Positions 50,547-59,258 of a DNA stretch of 64,000 bases are shown here, one piece after another. The position numbers and the translations under genes are program-made. The notes under the pieces were generated by a model. The model worked only from the letters and a program-made list of their open reading frames with translations. It was not told the origin of the DNA and made no database searches. The first letter of the stretch is position 1, and each line of letters begins with the position of its first letter. Source of the stretch: DASZIT01 sp036268775 (GTDB lineage: Bacteria > Actinomycetota > Acidimicrobiia > Acidimicrobiales > RAAP-2); assembly GCA_036268775.1 (NCBI GenBank), contig DATATM010000035.1, positions 18,400-82,399 on the forward strand. The letters run 5' to 3'.

Positions 50547-50561
50547 GCCAGACTGGCGACC

Positions 50562-53180
50562 ATGAACCGTGGATCGATGCGAAGGACCGCCGCCCTCGGC
50601 GTGGTCACCCTGGCGGTGGTCGGCATCCTCGGCGCTTCCCAACCGGCCGGTTCGGCATCGTCGGGGTCGGGATCGGTGCTGGCCCCCCTGGTGAAGCTGG
50701 TCGGGTCGGTCCCCCTCCTGCCCTCGGGGGCCTCGGTGCTCGGCCCCACCGATCCGAATGCCCAGGTGTCGGTGGACGTCTCCCTCAAGCCCCGTGATCA
50801 GGCCGCCCTCGACACCTTCGTCCGCGACGTCTCCACCCCCGGTTCGCCCGAGTTCCGGCACTACCTGAGCCCCGGTGCGTTCGGTCCTCGGTTCGGGCCG
50901 ACCGATGCCACCCTCACCGCCGTTCGCAGCTGGCTCTCCACCACTGGGCTCCAGGTGGGGGCGACCAACCCGGGTGGACTCCTCATCCCCGTCTCCGGCA
51001 ACGCCAGCCAGATCGAGCAGGCCTTCGGGGTGTCGTTGGTCGCCGCCCGGCTGCCGTCGGGGAGAGTGGCGAGGAACAACACCACCACCCCGAAGGTGCC
51101 CGCCAACCTGGTCGGTGTCCTCCAGGGGGTGATCGGGCTCAGCACGGTGGTGCAGCCCCACGCCCAGATCAAGACGGCCCGCCCCTCGGCGACGGCGGCG
51201 ACCGGTGGTGGCACCCTCGCCGGCGGGACCTCGGGTCCGACCGCGACTCCGAAGGTCAGCGCCAACGCGGTGACCGCCCATGCGGTGCCGACCGCCTGCG
51301 CGGCGGCCAGCGCACTGCACCCGGTCGGCTACACCGCCGACCAGGTGGCCAACACCTACGGCATTTCCACCCTCTACGGCCAGGGCCGGACCGGGAGCGG
51401 GGTGAAGGTGGGGATCTACGAGCTCGAGCCCTATACCCCGAGCGATATCGCCGCCTATCAGAGCTGCTTCGGCACCAACGTGAGCGTGCAGAACGTGAAA
51501 GTCGACGGCGGGGCGAGCGGATCCCAGGGGGGCGAGGCCGCCCTCGACATCGAGGACGTGGCCAGCATGGCCCCGGGGGCGTCGATCGTGGTGTACTCGG
51601 GCCCCCAAGGGGGGAACGGACCCATCGACATCTACGCCCGAATGGTGGGGGATGACGCCACCCAGGTCATCACCACCAGTTGGGGGATCTGCGAGCCCCA
51701 GATGGATCCCGGGCAGCAGGCCGCCGAGTCGTCCCTGTTCGCCCAAGCCTCCGCCCAAGGCCAGACAGTGGTGGCCGCCTCGGGGGATGCCGGATCGTCG
51801 GATTGCTACAACCCGTCGGTCATCCTGGGTGGGGACAACTCGCTCCAGGTGGACGATCCCGCCGACCAGCCCTATGTGACCGGCGCCGGCGGCACCTCGA
51901 TCCAGTCGGCGGGGTCGCCTCCGACCGAAACCGTCTGGAACTCGGGACCCGGCACCGGCGCCGCCGGCGGAGGCGTCTCCACCGACTTCGCCCAGCCGTC
52001 CTGGCAGTCGGGGGCCGGGGTCGACGCCCCCAGCGCCACCTCGGTCTGCAATTTGAACGGAAGGTCCACCTGTCGGGAGGTGCCGGACGTCTCGGCGCTG
52101 GCCGATCCGGCCCACGGGTTCATCAACTTCTGGGGCGGCAGCTGGGGGGTGGCCGGCGGCACCAGCGTGGCGTCGCCCCTGTGGGGGGCGCTGCTGGCGG
52201 TCATCGACCAGGGGCAGCCCGCCACCGTCGGGTTCGCCAACCCCGCCCTCTATTCCTGCGGACCCTCCGGGTTCAATGACGTCACCGCCGGGAACAACGA
52301 CTTGTTCCCGGTCCTCACCACTGACTACTCCGCCACCCCCAACTACGACGTGGCCAGCGGTTGGGGATCGCCGGCGGCACCCACCCTGGCCGCCAACCTG
52401 TCGGCCGGCTCGAGCTGCACCAAAGGCCTGCCCGGGTACTGGCTGGTGGCCTCCGACGGGGGCATCTTCTCGTTCGGCCATGCCGGCTTCTACGGTTCCA
52501 CCGGCGCGCTGAACCTCAACCGCCCGATCGTGGGTATGGCCGCCACCCCCGACGGCGGCGGCTACTGGTTGGTGGCCTCCGACGGGGGCATCTTCTCCTT
52601 CGGCGACGCCGGGTTCCACGGCTCCACCGGGGCGCTGAGGCTGAACCGCCCGATCGTGGGCATGGCCACCACCCCCGACGGCGGCGGCTACTGGTTGGTG
52701 GCCTCCGACGGGGGCATCTTCTCCTTCGGCGACGCCGGGTTCCACGGCTCCACCGGCGCCCTGACCCTCAACCGCCCGATCGTGGGCATGGCCACCACCC
52801 CCGACGGCGGCGGCTACTGGTTGGTGGCCTCCGACGGGGGCATCTTCTCCTTCGGGGACGCCGGGTTCCACGGCTCCACCGGGGCGCTGAGGTTGAACCA
52901 GCCGATCGTGGGGATGGCGGCGGTTCCCGGTGGTGGTGGCTACTGGTTGGTGGCCTCCGACGGCGGCATCTTCGCCTTCGGGAATGCCGGGTTCCACGGC
53001 TCCACCGGCGGGACGCCGTTGAACCGTCCCATTGTGGGGATCTCGGCCACCGCCGATGGTGCCGGTTACTGGTTGGTGGGTTCTGACGGCGGTGTCTTCA
53101 CCTTCGGCGACGCCCGCTTCTTCGGCTCCACCGGCGCCTTGGTCCTCAACCGGCCTATCGTCGGCATGGCCTCTACCTGA
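50562..53180 (+). CDS. Secreted S53 (sedolisin/kumamolisin) peptidase with C-terminal GYWLVASDGG repeats
   Basis: An exported serine-carboxyl peptidase; the family is typically active at low pH. The 872 residues begin with a Sec signal peptide (hydrophobic about 9-28), then a pro-kumamolisin activation domain (about 50-200). The catalytic domain has the E-x3-D pair in GGEAALDIED near residue 327, the oxyanion Asp in ASGDAGSSD near residue 407, and the serine motif GGTSVASP near residue 531. A calcium-site ending VTAGNND follows. Residues 625-872 are six 42-residue repeats beginning GYWLVASDGG, possibly a beta-propeller-like wall- or substrate-binding module. It may be released to digest protein outside the cell. 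Confidence 0.93.
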   Translation: MNRGSMRRTAALGVVTLAVVGILGASQPAGSASSGSGSVLAPLVKLVGSVPLLPSGASVLGPTDPNAQVSVDVSLKPRDQAALDTFVRDVSTPGSPEFRHYLSPGAFGPRFGPTDATLTAVRSWLSTTGLQVGATNPGGLLIPVSGNASQIEQAFGVSLVAARLPSGRVARNNTTTPKVPANLVGVLQGVIGLSTVVQPHAQIKTARPSATAATGGGTLAGGTSGPTATPKVSANAVTAHAVPTACAAASALHPVGYTADQVANTYGISTLYGQGRTGSGVKVGIYELEPYTPSDIAAYQSCFGTNVSVQNVKVDGGASGSQGGEAALDIEDVASMAPGASIVVYSGPQGGNGPIDIYARMVGDDATQVITTSWGICEPQMDPGQQAAESSLFAQASAQGQTVVAASGDAGSSDCYNPSVILGGDNSLQVDDPADQPYVTGAGGTSIQSAGSPPTETVWNSGPGTGAAGGGVSTDFAQPSWQSGAGVDAPSATSVCNLNGRSTCREVPDVSALADPAHGFINFWGGSWGVAGGTSVASPLWGALLAVIDQGQPATVGFANPALYSCGPSGFNDVTAGNNDLFPVLTTDYSATPNYDVASGWGSPAAPTLAANLSAGSSCTKGLPGYWLVASDGGIFSFGHAGFYGSTGALNLNRPIVGMAATPDGGGYWLVASDGGIFSFGDAGFHGSTGALRLNRPIVGMATTPDGGGYWLVASDGGIFSFGDAGFHGSTGALTLNRPIVGMATTPDGGGYWLVASDGGIFSFGDAGFHGSTGALRLNQPIVGMAAVPGGGGYWLVASDGGIFAFGNAGFHGSTGGTPLNRPIVGISATADGAGYWLVGSDGGVFTFGDARFFGSTGALVLNRPIVGMAST
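52434..53180 (+). repeat. Six in-register 126-base repeats in the S53 peptidase gene
   Basis: Repeats start at 52434, 52560, 52686, 52812, 52938 and 53064, exactly 126 bases (42 codons) apart with no indels; the last runs to the stop. Copies 2 to 4 are nearly identical in DNA, while 1, 5 and 6 are more diverged. That pattern fits recent tandem duplication or gene conversion in the middle of the array. Confidence 0.95.
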
Positions 53181-53283
53181 TCCGGTCGCCCAATGCCGAA
53201 GGGCCTTGTCCCGACGGGCTCCGGGCCTCCCGAACCGGTGTCAGACCCGGCTTGAATCCACATTCTGACTTCGACGGTGGGCT

Positions 53284-53393
53284 TCAGGGAGCGGTGAGTT
53301 GGGCAACGATGGCGCCGCTATCGATCCAGACTTGTTCGCGGCTGATCAGGCCGTCGCGGAAGCCGAAGACATGGAGGATGCCGAAGGTGACCC
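53284..53393 (-). pseudogene. Remnant: 3' end of a SnoaL/NTF2-like gene
   Basis: The - strand encodes a C-terminal fragment of about 35 residues (ILHVFGFRDGLISREQVWID, then a short tail and stop) resembling the final strands of SnoaL/NTF2-fold proteins. It has no start and is cut at about 53393, where a TetR fragment begins on the opposite strand. Both lost their 5' ends at the same point. Confidence 0.5.
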
Positions 53394-53802
53394 GTGTCAG
53401 CCGAGGACCTGTGGTGGGAGGCGTCGCTCGCCGCCATCGAGCGGACGATGGCGGAGGGCGAACAACGTGTAGAAGCCTCGGGAAGGGACCCCCAGGTACG
53501 TCTCGAGGCGCTCATCCGAAGCGTCGAATTCCAGATGCTCGACGACCAGGTGCCCGACCGGCGCATCACCTTGATCGCCCAGGAACAATGGTTCCGCCAA
53601 GCCGACTCACCCCAAAGCAAGCGAGTACCGATACGCCAAGGCTGGCGCAACGCTCAGATCCGGCACGCCATCGCCCCCGTAGAGGGCGAGGTTCCCAAGA
53701 AAGATCTCGACCGTATCGCTCACGCCCTGGCGCTCATCATCGGCAGCGAAGCCATGATCTCTCTCACCGACGCCGTAGGACTAGATGTGATCCCACGGAG
53801 GT
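53394..53802 (+). pseudogene. Remnant: C-terminal part of a TetR-family regulator
   Basis: An open frame from GTG 53394 gives about 136 residues resembling the ligand-binding domain of a TetR regulator: SAEDLWWEASLAAIE at the start (normally following the recognition helix) and ALALIIGSEAMISLTDAVGL near the end. The DNA-binding helix-turn-helix is missing. The end appears to be cut by an IS481-like left end at 53803, after which the frame runs seven more codons to a stop. It cannot work as a repressor; expression as a small protein is unlikely but not excluded. Confidence 0.55.
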
Positions 53803-53917
53803 TGTTGACAAATAGGGGCCCTGCCTGATCGTTTGAGGTTCGACCAAGGACACCAAACGAAGAGGGAGGGCCTTGTGGCTCACGCTAGGGCAAAGCTCAC
53901 GGTGCTGGGAAGGAAGG
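53803..53917 (+). mobile_element. Remnant of an IS481-type insertion sequence (left end and transposase N-terminus)
   Basis: TGTTGACAAATAGG at 53803 resembles an insertion-sequence end. About 70 bases later, behind GGGAGG, GTG 53875 opens a frame reading VAHARAKLTVLGRK, which matches the N-terminus of IS481-family transposases. Similarity stops after 14 codons and the rest of the element is gone. The insertion lies in the 3' part of the TetR remnant. Confidence 0.5.
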
Positions 53918-54025
53918 GGCCGAAGGAACGTCGACCTCGGGGCCGGGGAAGTCCCGCCCTCCGGAGCCGAATACCGGCAGCCGACGGGGTGCAGGCAAAC
54001 ACTTCGAGCCAGGCCAGAACCGCCC

Positions 54026-54031
54026 TAAGCT
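54026..54031 (+). promoter_or_regulatory. -10 box of the gene at 54040
   Basis: TAAGCT lies eight bases before ATG 54040. The same hexamer and spacing occurs before the alaS start at 54883. Confidence 0.4.
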
Positions 54032-54039
54032 ACCTAGAC

Positions 54040-54480
54040 ATGTCCGCGGGCCAGACTGCCATCCTCATCGCCTCCGTGGCCTGCGTGGTGGCCGTGCTGG
54101 TTCTCCTCGGAATCATGGTTTCGTTGCGCCGCCAGGTCCGGGAGCTGACGAACGTCACCGAGGAGCTGCGGGGTCAGTTGGTGCCGATGGCGGCCCAGGC
54201 CCACCGGGTGGTGGACCAGGCGGCCACCGAGATGGAGCGGGTCGGTGCGGTGCTGGATTCCACCGAGTCGGTGCACTCGACGGTCGACTCGGCGTCCCGA
54301 TTGGCCTACCGGGCCTTCGCCAATCCGGTGGTCAAGGTGCTGGCGGTGAAAGCCGGGGCCGCCGGGGGGATGCGTCGGCTGGCCTCCGGGCCTGGCGCCA
54401 ACGGGGCGAGCACGCCCACCCGACCGGTGGGGAAACCGTCGGGAAGCCACGACAAGAAAGTCCGCCGACATGATCCCTAA
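54040..54480 (+). CDS. Small membrane-anchored protein, DUF948-like, upstream of alaS
   Basis: A 146-residue protein with one N-terminal transmembrane helix (about 6-28), a coiled-coil-like segment (about 30-80), and a basic Gly/Ser/Pro tail. This resembles the DUF948-type proteins often found just upstream of alaS in actinobacteria; their function is unknown. ATG 54040 is chosen because the helix starts there and a TAAGCT box precedes it. Any longer frame would run into insertion-sequence debris. The 3' end overlaps the next gene by 11 bases. Confidence 0.75.
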   Translation: MSAGQTAILIASVACVVAVLVLLGIMVSLRRQVRELTNVTEELRGQLVPMAAQAHRVVDQAATEMERVGAVLDSTESVHSTVDSASRLAYRAFANPVVKVLAVKAGAAGGMRRLASGPGANGASTPTRPVGKPSGSHDKKVRRHDP

Positions 54481-54871
54481 GCGTCCATTCTGGTTGGCGA
54501 TGGGGGCGGCCGTGGGCGCCGGATCGTCATTGTGGATCGAGCGCCGGGTGCGCCGGACCGTTCACCAGGCGGCCAGTCGCTTGCAACCCGACGCGTTGGC
54601 GTTGGAGATCGGGAGATCCGCCCGGCAGGTGGCGGAATCGACCAGCGAGCGGGTGCGCAGCGCGGTCTCGGTGGGCCGGACCGAGATGCAACAACACGAG
54701 GAAGCTCTCTGGCAGGAGTTGGCGGAGCGAAGGGTGGCCCCCGATCGGGCGACGCTTCCCGATGCCGATGAGTGGTTGACGGGAACCGCCCCACAACCGG
54801 GGCCGTCGGCCCCCGTCCGGCGCCGTTCGCGGGTCGGCGCGACGAAATCAGCCTCTCACCTGGGCAACTAA
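54470..54871 (+). CDS. Small hypothetical protein upstream of alaS, possibly membrane-associated
   Basis: A 133-residue protein starting MIPKRPFWLAMGAAVGAGSS, a short hydrophobic stretch that may insert in the membrane, followed by helical charged sequence and a Pro/Arg-rich end. Genes of this size and pattern commonly sit between the DUF948-like gene and alaS in actinobacteria. No function is known. It overlaps the previous gene by 11 bases, so the two are probably expressed together. Confidence 0.7.
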   Translation: MIPKRPFWLAMGAAVGAGSSLWIERRVRRTVHQAASRLQPDALALEIGRSARQVAESTSERVRSAVSVGRTEMQQHEEALWQELAERRVAPDRATLPDADEWLTGTAPQPGPSAPVRRRSRVGATKSASHLGN

Positions 54872-54874
54872 GCT
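54869..54874 (+). promoter_or_regulatory. -10 box of alaS
   Basis: TAAGCT is eight bases before GTG 54883, favouring that start over ATG 54901, and again suggests a leaderless message. Confidence 0.4.
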
Positions 54875-54882
54875 CTGTAGTC

Positions 54883-57498
54883 GTGACCTCTGGCACGACG
54901 ATGACTGCTGACCAACTTCGCTCCGCCTTCACCAGCTTCTTCGCCGACCGCGGCCATGTGGTGGTGCCGTCGGCCGCGTTGATTCCCCACGACCCCTCGG
55001 TCCTGTTCACCATCGCCGGCATGGTGCCGTTCAAGCCGTTCTTCGTGGGGGACGAAACCGCCCCCTGGCCGCGGGCGACCTCGATCCAAAAATGCTTCCG
55101 GACCGTCGACATCGACGTGGTCGGTCTCACCCGCCGGCACTGCACCTTCTTCGAGATGTTGGGGAATTTCAGCTTCGGTGACTACTTCAAGGATCTGGCC
55201 ATCCCCTACGCCTGGGAACTGGTCACCGACGTGCTGGGGATGGACGTCGACCGGTTGTGGATCACCGTCCATGACAGCGACGACGAGGCCGAGCAGATCT
55301 GGCGCGACGGGGTGGGAGTGCCGGCGGACCGCATCCAGCGGTTGGGCGACGACAATTTCTGGAAGATGGGGGAGACCGGCCCCTGTGGGCCCAGCTCGGA
55401 GATCTTCTTCGACATGGGGGCCGAGTACGGGGAGCCGGGAGGCCCGGCCCACGGCGGCAGCGAGCGGTTCGTGGAGATCTGGAACCTGGTCTTCATGGAG
55501 TCCAACCGGCGCGACGAGCACACCATCGAGCCGCTGCCCCGGCCCAGCATCGACACCGGGGCCGGCCTCGAGCGGATCCTCCCGATCCTCCAGGGGGTCG
55601 ACTCGATCTTCGCCACCGACCTGTTCGTGCCCATGATCGAGGAGGCGCAGTCGATCACCGGCCGCCCCTACGGCGAGGACGAGAAGACCGATGTGGGGCT
55701 CCGGATCCTGGCCGACCACGGCCGGGCGATGTCGATGCTGGTGGCCGACGGGGTGCTGCCCGCCAACGAGGGACGCGGCTATGTCCTCCGCCGGATCATC
55801 CGGCGGGCGGTCCGGCGCGGCCGGCAGCTGGGTGTCGACCAGACCTTCACCCCCCGATTGGTGGACGCGGCCATCGGCACCCTGGGGGCGGCCTATCCCG
55901 AACTGGCGGAGAGCCACAGTCTCATCGCCGATGTGGTGGCTCGGGAGGAAGAGGGATTCCTGCGCACCCTGGCCACCGGATCGTCCATCCTGGAGGAGCA
56001 GCTGGCGTCGGGGGCGGTGACCCTCCCCGGGGACGTCGCCTTCAAGCTCCATGACACCTACGGGTTTCCGGTGGAGCTCACCGTCGAGATCGCCGAGGAG
56101 GCCGGCGTCGAGGTCGACCTCGCCGGGTTCGAGGCGGCCATGGAGGCGCAACGGAGCCAGGCTCGCGCCGCCGCCCGGAGCGGCAAGGCGGCGGCCGGAC
56201 AGGATGCCTACCGCTCCATCCTCGACAACGAGGGTCAGTCCCAGTTCATCGGCCAGTATCCCGACAGCTACTCGGCCCCCACCCGCATCGTCGGGGTCCT
56301 CACCGATGCCGACCCCGCCCATCCGGGTCAGGCGGAGATCTTCCTCGACCGCACCCCCTTCTACGCCGAGAGTGGTGGTCAGGTCGGCGACACCGGGACC
56401 ATCGTCACCGAGACGGGGACCGCCCTCGTCTACGACACGGTATACGCCCTCCCCGGCCTCACCGCCCACCGGGCGCGGATCACCGGCGAGGTGTTCGCCG
56501 GCCAGGATGCCCTGGCCACCATCGACGCCAGCCGCCGGGATTCGCTCCGCCGCAACCACACCGGCACCCACCTCCTCCATGCCGCCCTCCGGAACGTCTT
56601 GGGCGACCATGTCCACCAACAGGGGTCGCTGGTGGCCCCCGACCGGTTGCGGTTCGACTTCAGCCACCCCGGCTCGGTGGCGACCGAGGAGCTCTCCGCG
56701 GTGGCGGCCATGGCCAACGCCGACGTCCTGACCGATTCCGAGGTCATGGTGATGGAGACGACCAAGTCGGAAGCCGAGGCGATGGGGGCGCTGGCCTTCT
56801 TCAAGGACAAATACGGCGACCGGGTGCGGGTGGTGCGGGCCGGGCCTCACTCCATCGAGTTGTGCGGCGGGACCCATGTCGGGGCGCTGGGGATGATCGG
56901 ACCCATCCGGGTGGTCTCCGAGTCGTCCATCGGCTCCAATACCCGCCGGATCGAAGCGGTGACCGGGCAGGGGGCATTCGATCGCATCGTGGCCCGGGAG
57001 GGCTTGCTGAGTGAGGCGGCCGAACTGCTGCGCACCGAGCCGGAGAACGTGCCGGATACCATCGAGCGATTGCTGGAGCGGCAGCGCACCGCCGAGAAGG
57101 CGCTCGAGAGGCTGAAGAGCCAGCAGATGCAGGGCGACGCCGCCGCCCTGGCCGCCGAGGCGGTCGATGGGGTGGTGGTCGCCCGCCGGGACGGTCTGGC
57201 GCCCGACGAGCTCCGTGACCTGGCCCAGAGCGCCCGGAAGCAGGCCGATCTGCGGGCGGTGGTGCTGGGAGGGAGTCCCGACGGGGCCAAGGCGGCGGTG
57301 GCGGTGGCCGTCAATGGCGCCACCGCCGGCGCCCCGTCCGACTCCGGCCTTCACGCCGGGAACCTGGTGAAGCGGGTCGCCCCCCTTCTCGGGGGCGGCG
57401 GGGGCGGCTCGCCGGAGGTGGCGGTGGCCGGGGGCCGGGATCCCTCCGGGATTGACAATGCCCTGGACGAAGCCCGGAAGGCCCTGGCGGGTGGGTGA
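54883..57498 (+). CDS. alaS: Alanyl-tRNA synthetase
   Basis: Charges tRNA-Ala and edits mischarged Ser and Gly. The 871-residue protein has the class II core with FTIAGMVPFKPFF near residue 40 and RNxxFFEM-type motif 2 (TRRHCTFFEMLGNFSFGDYF, residues about 83-102), the editing domain with zinc motifs NHTGTHLLHAAL near residue 562 and CGGTHVG near residue 662, and the C-terminal DHHA1 domain ending with a GGGGGGSPEVA loop. GTG 54883 is favoured by its -10 box; ATG 54901 is the alternative. It overlaps the ruvX frame. Confidence 0.97.
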   Translation: MTSGTTMTADQLRSAFTSFFADRGHVVVPSAALIPHDPSVLFTIAGMVPFKPFFVGDETAPWPRATSIQKCFRTVDIDVVGLTRRHCTFFEMLGNFSFGDYFKDLAIPYAWELVTDVLGMDVDRLWITVHDSDDEAEQIWRDGVGVPADRIQRLGDDNFWKMGETGPCGPSSEIFFDMGAEYGEPGGPAHGGSERFVEIWNLVFMESNRRDEHTIEPLPRPSIDTGAGLERILPILQGVDSIFATDLFVPMIEEAQSITGRPYGEDEKTDVGLRILADHGRAMSMLVADGVLPANEGRGYVLRRIIRRAVRRGRQLGVDQTFTPRLVDAAIGTLGAAYPELAESHSLIADVVAREEEGFLRTLATGSSILEEQLASGAVTLPGDVAFKLHDTYGFPVELTVEIAEEAGVEVDLAGFEAAMEAQRSQARAAARSGKAAAGQDAYRSILDNEGQSQFIGQYPDSYSAPTRIVGVLTDADPAHPGQAEIFLDRTPFYAESGGQVGDTGTIVTETGTALVYDTVYALPGLTAHRARITGEVFAGQDALATIDASRRDSLRRNHTGTHLLHAALRNVLGDHVHQQGSLVAPDRLRFDFSHPGSVATEELSAVAAMANADVLTDSEVMVMETTKSEAEAMGALAFFKDKYGDRVRVVRAGPHSIELCGGTHVGALGMIGPIRVVSESSIGSNTRRIEAVTGQGAFDRIVAREGLLSEAAELLRTEPENVPDTIERLLERQRTAEKALERLKSQQMQGDAAALAAEAVDGVVVARRDGLAPDELRDLAQSARKQADLRAVVLGGSPDGAKAAVAVAVNGATAGAPSDSGLHAGNLVKRVAPLLGGGGGGSPEVAVAGGRDPSGIDNALDEARKALAGG

Positions 57499-57991
57499 TG
57501 GTGAGGAGGGCGACCGGGGGGATGGCGCGTCGGGATCCGGGATCACCTTGGTGACCGGTGGTCGAGCGGTCGGCATCGACCTGGGCAGCCATCGCATCGG
57601 GGTGGCGGTGACCAACTCCGGTCGGACCCTGGCCTCACCGAGGACAACCCTGGCGCGGTCGGGAGACGCCGACCGCGATCGTCGCGCCTTGGTCGACCTG
57701 GTGATCGAGGAAGAGGCCACGGTGGTGATCGTCGGCCTGCCCCTCTCGCTCGACGGGTCCCGGGGCCGGGCGGCGATCGACGCCGAGGCGGAGGCAGCTG
57801 CCCTGCGGCCGCTGTTGGGTACCTACGGCATCGGGGTGGAACTGTTCGACGAGCGGCTCACCACCGTCACCGCCCACCAATCGCTGGGGGCGGGGGGCAA
57901 GAACAGCCGGGCCCGGCGGAAGGTCATCGACCAGTCGGCGGCCACCGTGATGCTCCAAGCCTGGCTCGAAGGCCAGAGGGACGCCGGGTGA
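57491..57991 (+). CDS. ruvX: Holliday junction resolvase-like protein RuvX (YqgF)
   Basis: A 166-residue RNase H-fold protein of the YqgF family, implicated in pre-16S rRNA processing and also suggested to act on DNA junctions. It has AVGIDLGSHRIGVAVTN, VIVGLPLSLDGSRG near residue 83, FDERLTTVTAH near residue 119, and a late Asp (KVIDQSAATVML). GTG 57491 overlaps the alaS end with GGAAGG nine bases upstream; GTG 57551 would give a shorter form closer to the usual N-terminus. It is coupled to mltG by a GTGA overlap. Confidence 0.92.
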   Translation: MGDGEEGDRGDGASGSGITLVTGGRAVGIDLGSHRIGVAVTNSGRTLASPRTTLARSGDADRDRRALVDLVIEEEATVVIVGLPLSLDGSRGRAAIDAEAEAAALRPLLGTYGIGVELFDERLTTVTAHQSLGAGGKNSRARRKVIDQSAATVMLQAWLEGQRDAG

Positions 57992-59253
57992 CGACCGGGC
58001 CACCCGAGGATCCCCACGATCCGGACCGTCCGGAGCCTACCGGAGGCACTCCCCCCGGGACCGATCCGTTTGCCGGTTCCTTCCCGGCCTGGGAAGGCTT
58101 CGGGGCCGGGTCCGACCCGCTGACGGTGCCCACCTCCCAGTTCACCCCCGATCCCGATGACCCGGACGGGACCAGGTCCGAGGCGAGGTCGGGGCCCGCC
58201 CACCGACGAGGCGGCGGCAACCCCAGCACCACCCTCTTCGCCCACCACCCCTACCGGATCGCCGGAGCCGCCTTCCTGCTGGTCGTCCTGGTCGTGGTGG
58301 TCGGGGGCTACCTGTGGCTGAACGGGGAAGCCAACCCGTCGGGGCCGAAAGGGGCACAGGTCATCGTGTCGGTGCCGAAGGGGGCGGGCATCAGCTCGTT
58401 CTCCGGCACCCTCCAGAAGGACGGGATTATCGGCAGTTCGTTGGCCTTCCGGGTCTGGATCAGCGTCCACGGGGACCCGGGAGTGTTCACCGGGTCCTAC
58501 GCCTTCAACAAGAACGACAGCTTTGCCACCGTCAAGAGCGTGCTGGCCAGCGGGCCCAATGTCTTCGACCTCGAGGTGCCGCCCGGGTTCACCGTCTCGG
58601 AGGTGGCCACCCGGATCGGCCAGTTCCCGGGGCACAGCGGATCGGCGTTCAAGGCGCTGGCCACCGGGGGCACCGTCCACTCGCCCTGGCAGCCGGCCGG
58701 GGTGACCAGCCTCGACGGGCTCCTCGGCACCGGGAGCTATCAGCTGGTCCCCGGTGAATCCGACACCCAACTCCTCACCCAGATGATCGACCGGTTCAAC
58801 GCGGTGGCCAACAGTCTCAACCTCACCGGGCGATCGGCAGCCCTGGGGCTGAGCCCGTACCAGGCGATCACCATGGCCTCCATCGTGGAAAAGGAAGGGG
58901 TCATCCAGAAGAACCTGGGCCCGGTGGCCCGGGTGATCCTCAACCGCCTGGCCAAGAACATGCCGCTGCAGATGGACTCGACGGTGCTCTACGCCGAGGG
59001 GCGGGATGGGGGAGCGGTGACCAGCACCGACCTCAAGCTGCAGACGCCGTACAACAGCTACCTCAACAACGGGCTCACCCCCACTCCGATCTGCTTCGCT
59101 TCGGCCGCCGCCCTGCAGGCCGCTCTCAATCCTCCCGCCGGATCCTGGCTGTACTTCGTGGTGGTGGACCAAGACGGCACCGAGGCGTTCTCCGATACCT
59201 ACGCCCAACAGCTGGCGAACCAGGCGCTCGCCACCCAACGCGGGCTTCCGTAG
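57988..59253 (+). CDS. mltG: Endolytic murein transglycosylase MltG
   Basis: MltG cuts nascent peptidoglycan glycan strands at the inner membrane. The 421-residue protein has a cytoplasmic Pro/Asp-rich N-terminus (about 1-85), one transmembrane helix (about 90-112), a LysM-like part, and the YceG catalytic domain with the Glu in MASIVEKEG near residue 296, followed by the family motifs PVARVILNRL and LQMDSTVLYA. The ruvX-mltG-aroE order is typical of actinobacteria. The GTG start overlaps the ruvX stop. Confidence 0.96.
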   Translation: MTTGPPEDPHDPDRPEPTGGTPPGTDPFAGSFPAWEGFGAGSDPLTVPTSQFTPDPDDPDGTRSEARSGPAHRRGGGNPSTTLFAHHPYRIAGAAFLLVVLVVVVGGYLWLNGEANPSGPKGAQVIVSVPKGAGISSFSGTLQKDGIIGSSLAFRVWISVHGDPGVFTGSYAFNKNDSFATVKSVLASGPNVFDLEVPPGFTVSEVATRIGQFPGHSGSAFKALATGGTVHSPWQPAGVTSLDGLLGTGSYQLVPGESDTQLLTQMIDRFNAVANSLNLTGRSAALGLSPYQAITMASIVEKEGVIQKNLGPVARVILNRLAKNMPLQMDSTVLYAEGRDGGAVTSTDLKLQTPYNSYLNNGLTPTPICFASAAALQAALNPPAGSWLYFVVVDQDGTEAFSDTYAQQLANQALATQRGLP

Positions 59254-59258
59254 CCGGC

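Larger units (their letters stand above)
53181..54025. other. Decayed interval with gene and insertion-sequence remnants
   Basis: About 850 bases between the S53 peptidase and the next intact gene. Three fragments described separately lie at 53284-53393, 53394-53802 and 53803-53917. Nothing was recognised at 53181-53283 or 53918-54025. No intact gene of convincing length is present. Confidence 0.7.

Noticed and set aside
48912..52997. Very long open frame (over 1300 codons) on the - strand opposite aspS, rarA and the S53 peptidase
   Set aside because: It is the mirror of three well-identified genes in high-GC codon-biased DNA; its translated repeats are the complement of the 126-base array and show no protein family.
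52434..53180. Regular repeats considered as a CRISPR array
   Set aside because: The unit is 126 bases, in frame, coding throughout, with no short repeat/unique spacer alternation and no cas genes.
53833..54480. A 215-residue protein starting at 53833 instead of the 146-residue one
   Set aside because: The extra 69 residues run through insertion-sequence debris; the membrane helix and a -10 box support ATG 54040.
54868..57720. Frame of about 950 codons on the - strand opposite alaS
   Set aside because: alaS is unmistakable on the + strand; the antisense frame has biased composition, no recognisable domain, and exists because stop codons are rare in the complement of GC-rich codons.
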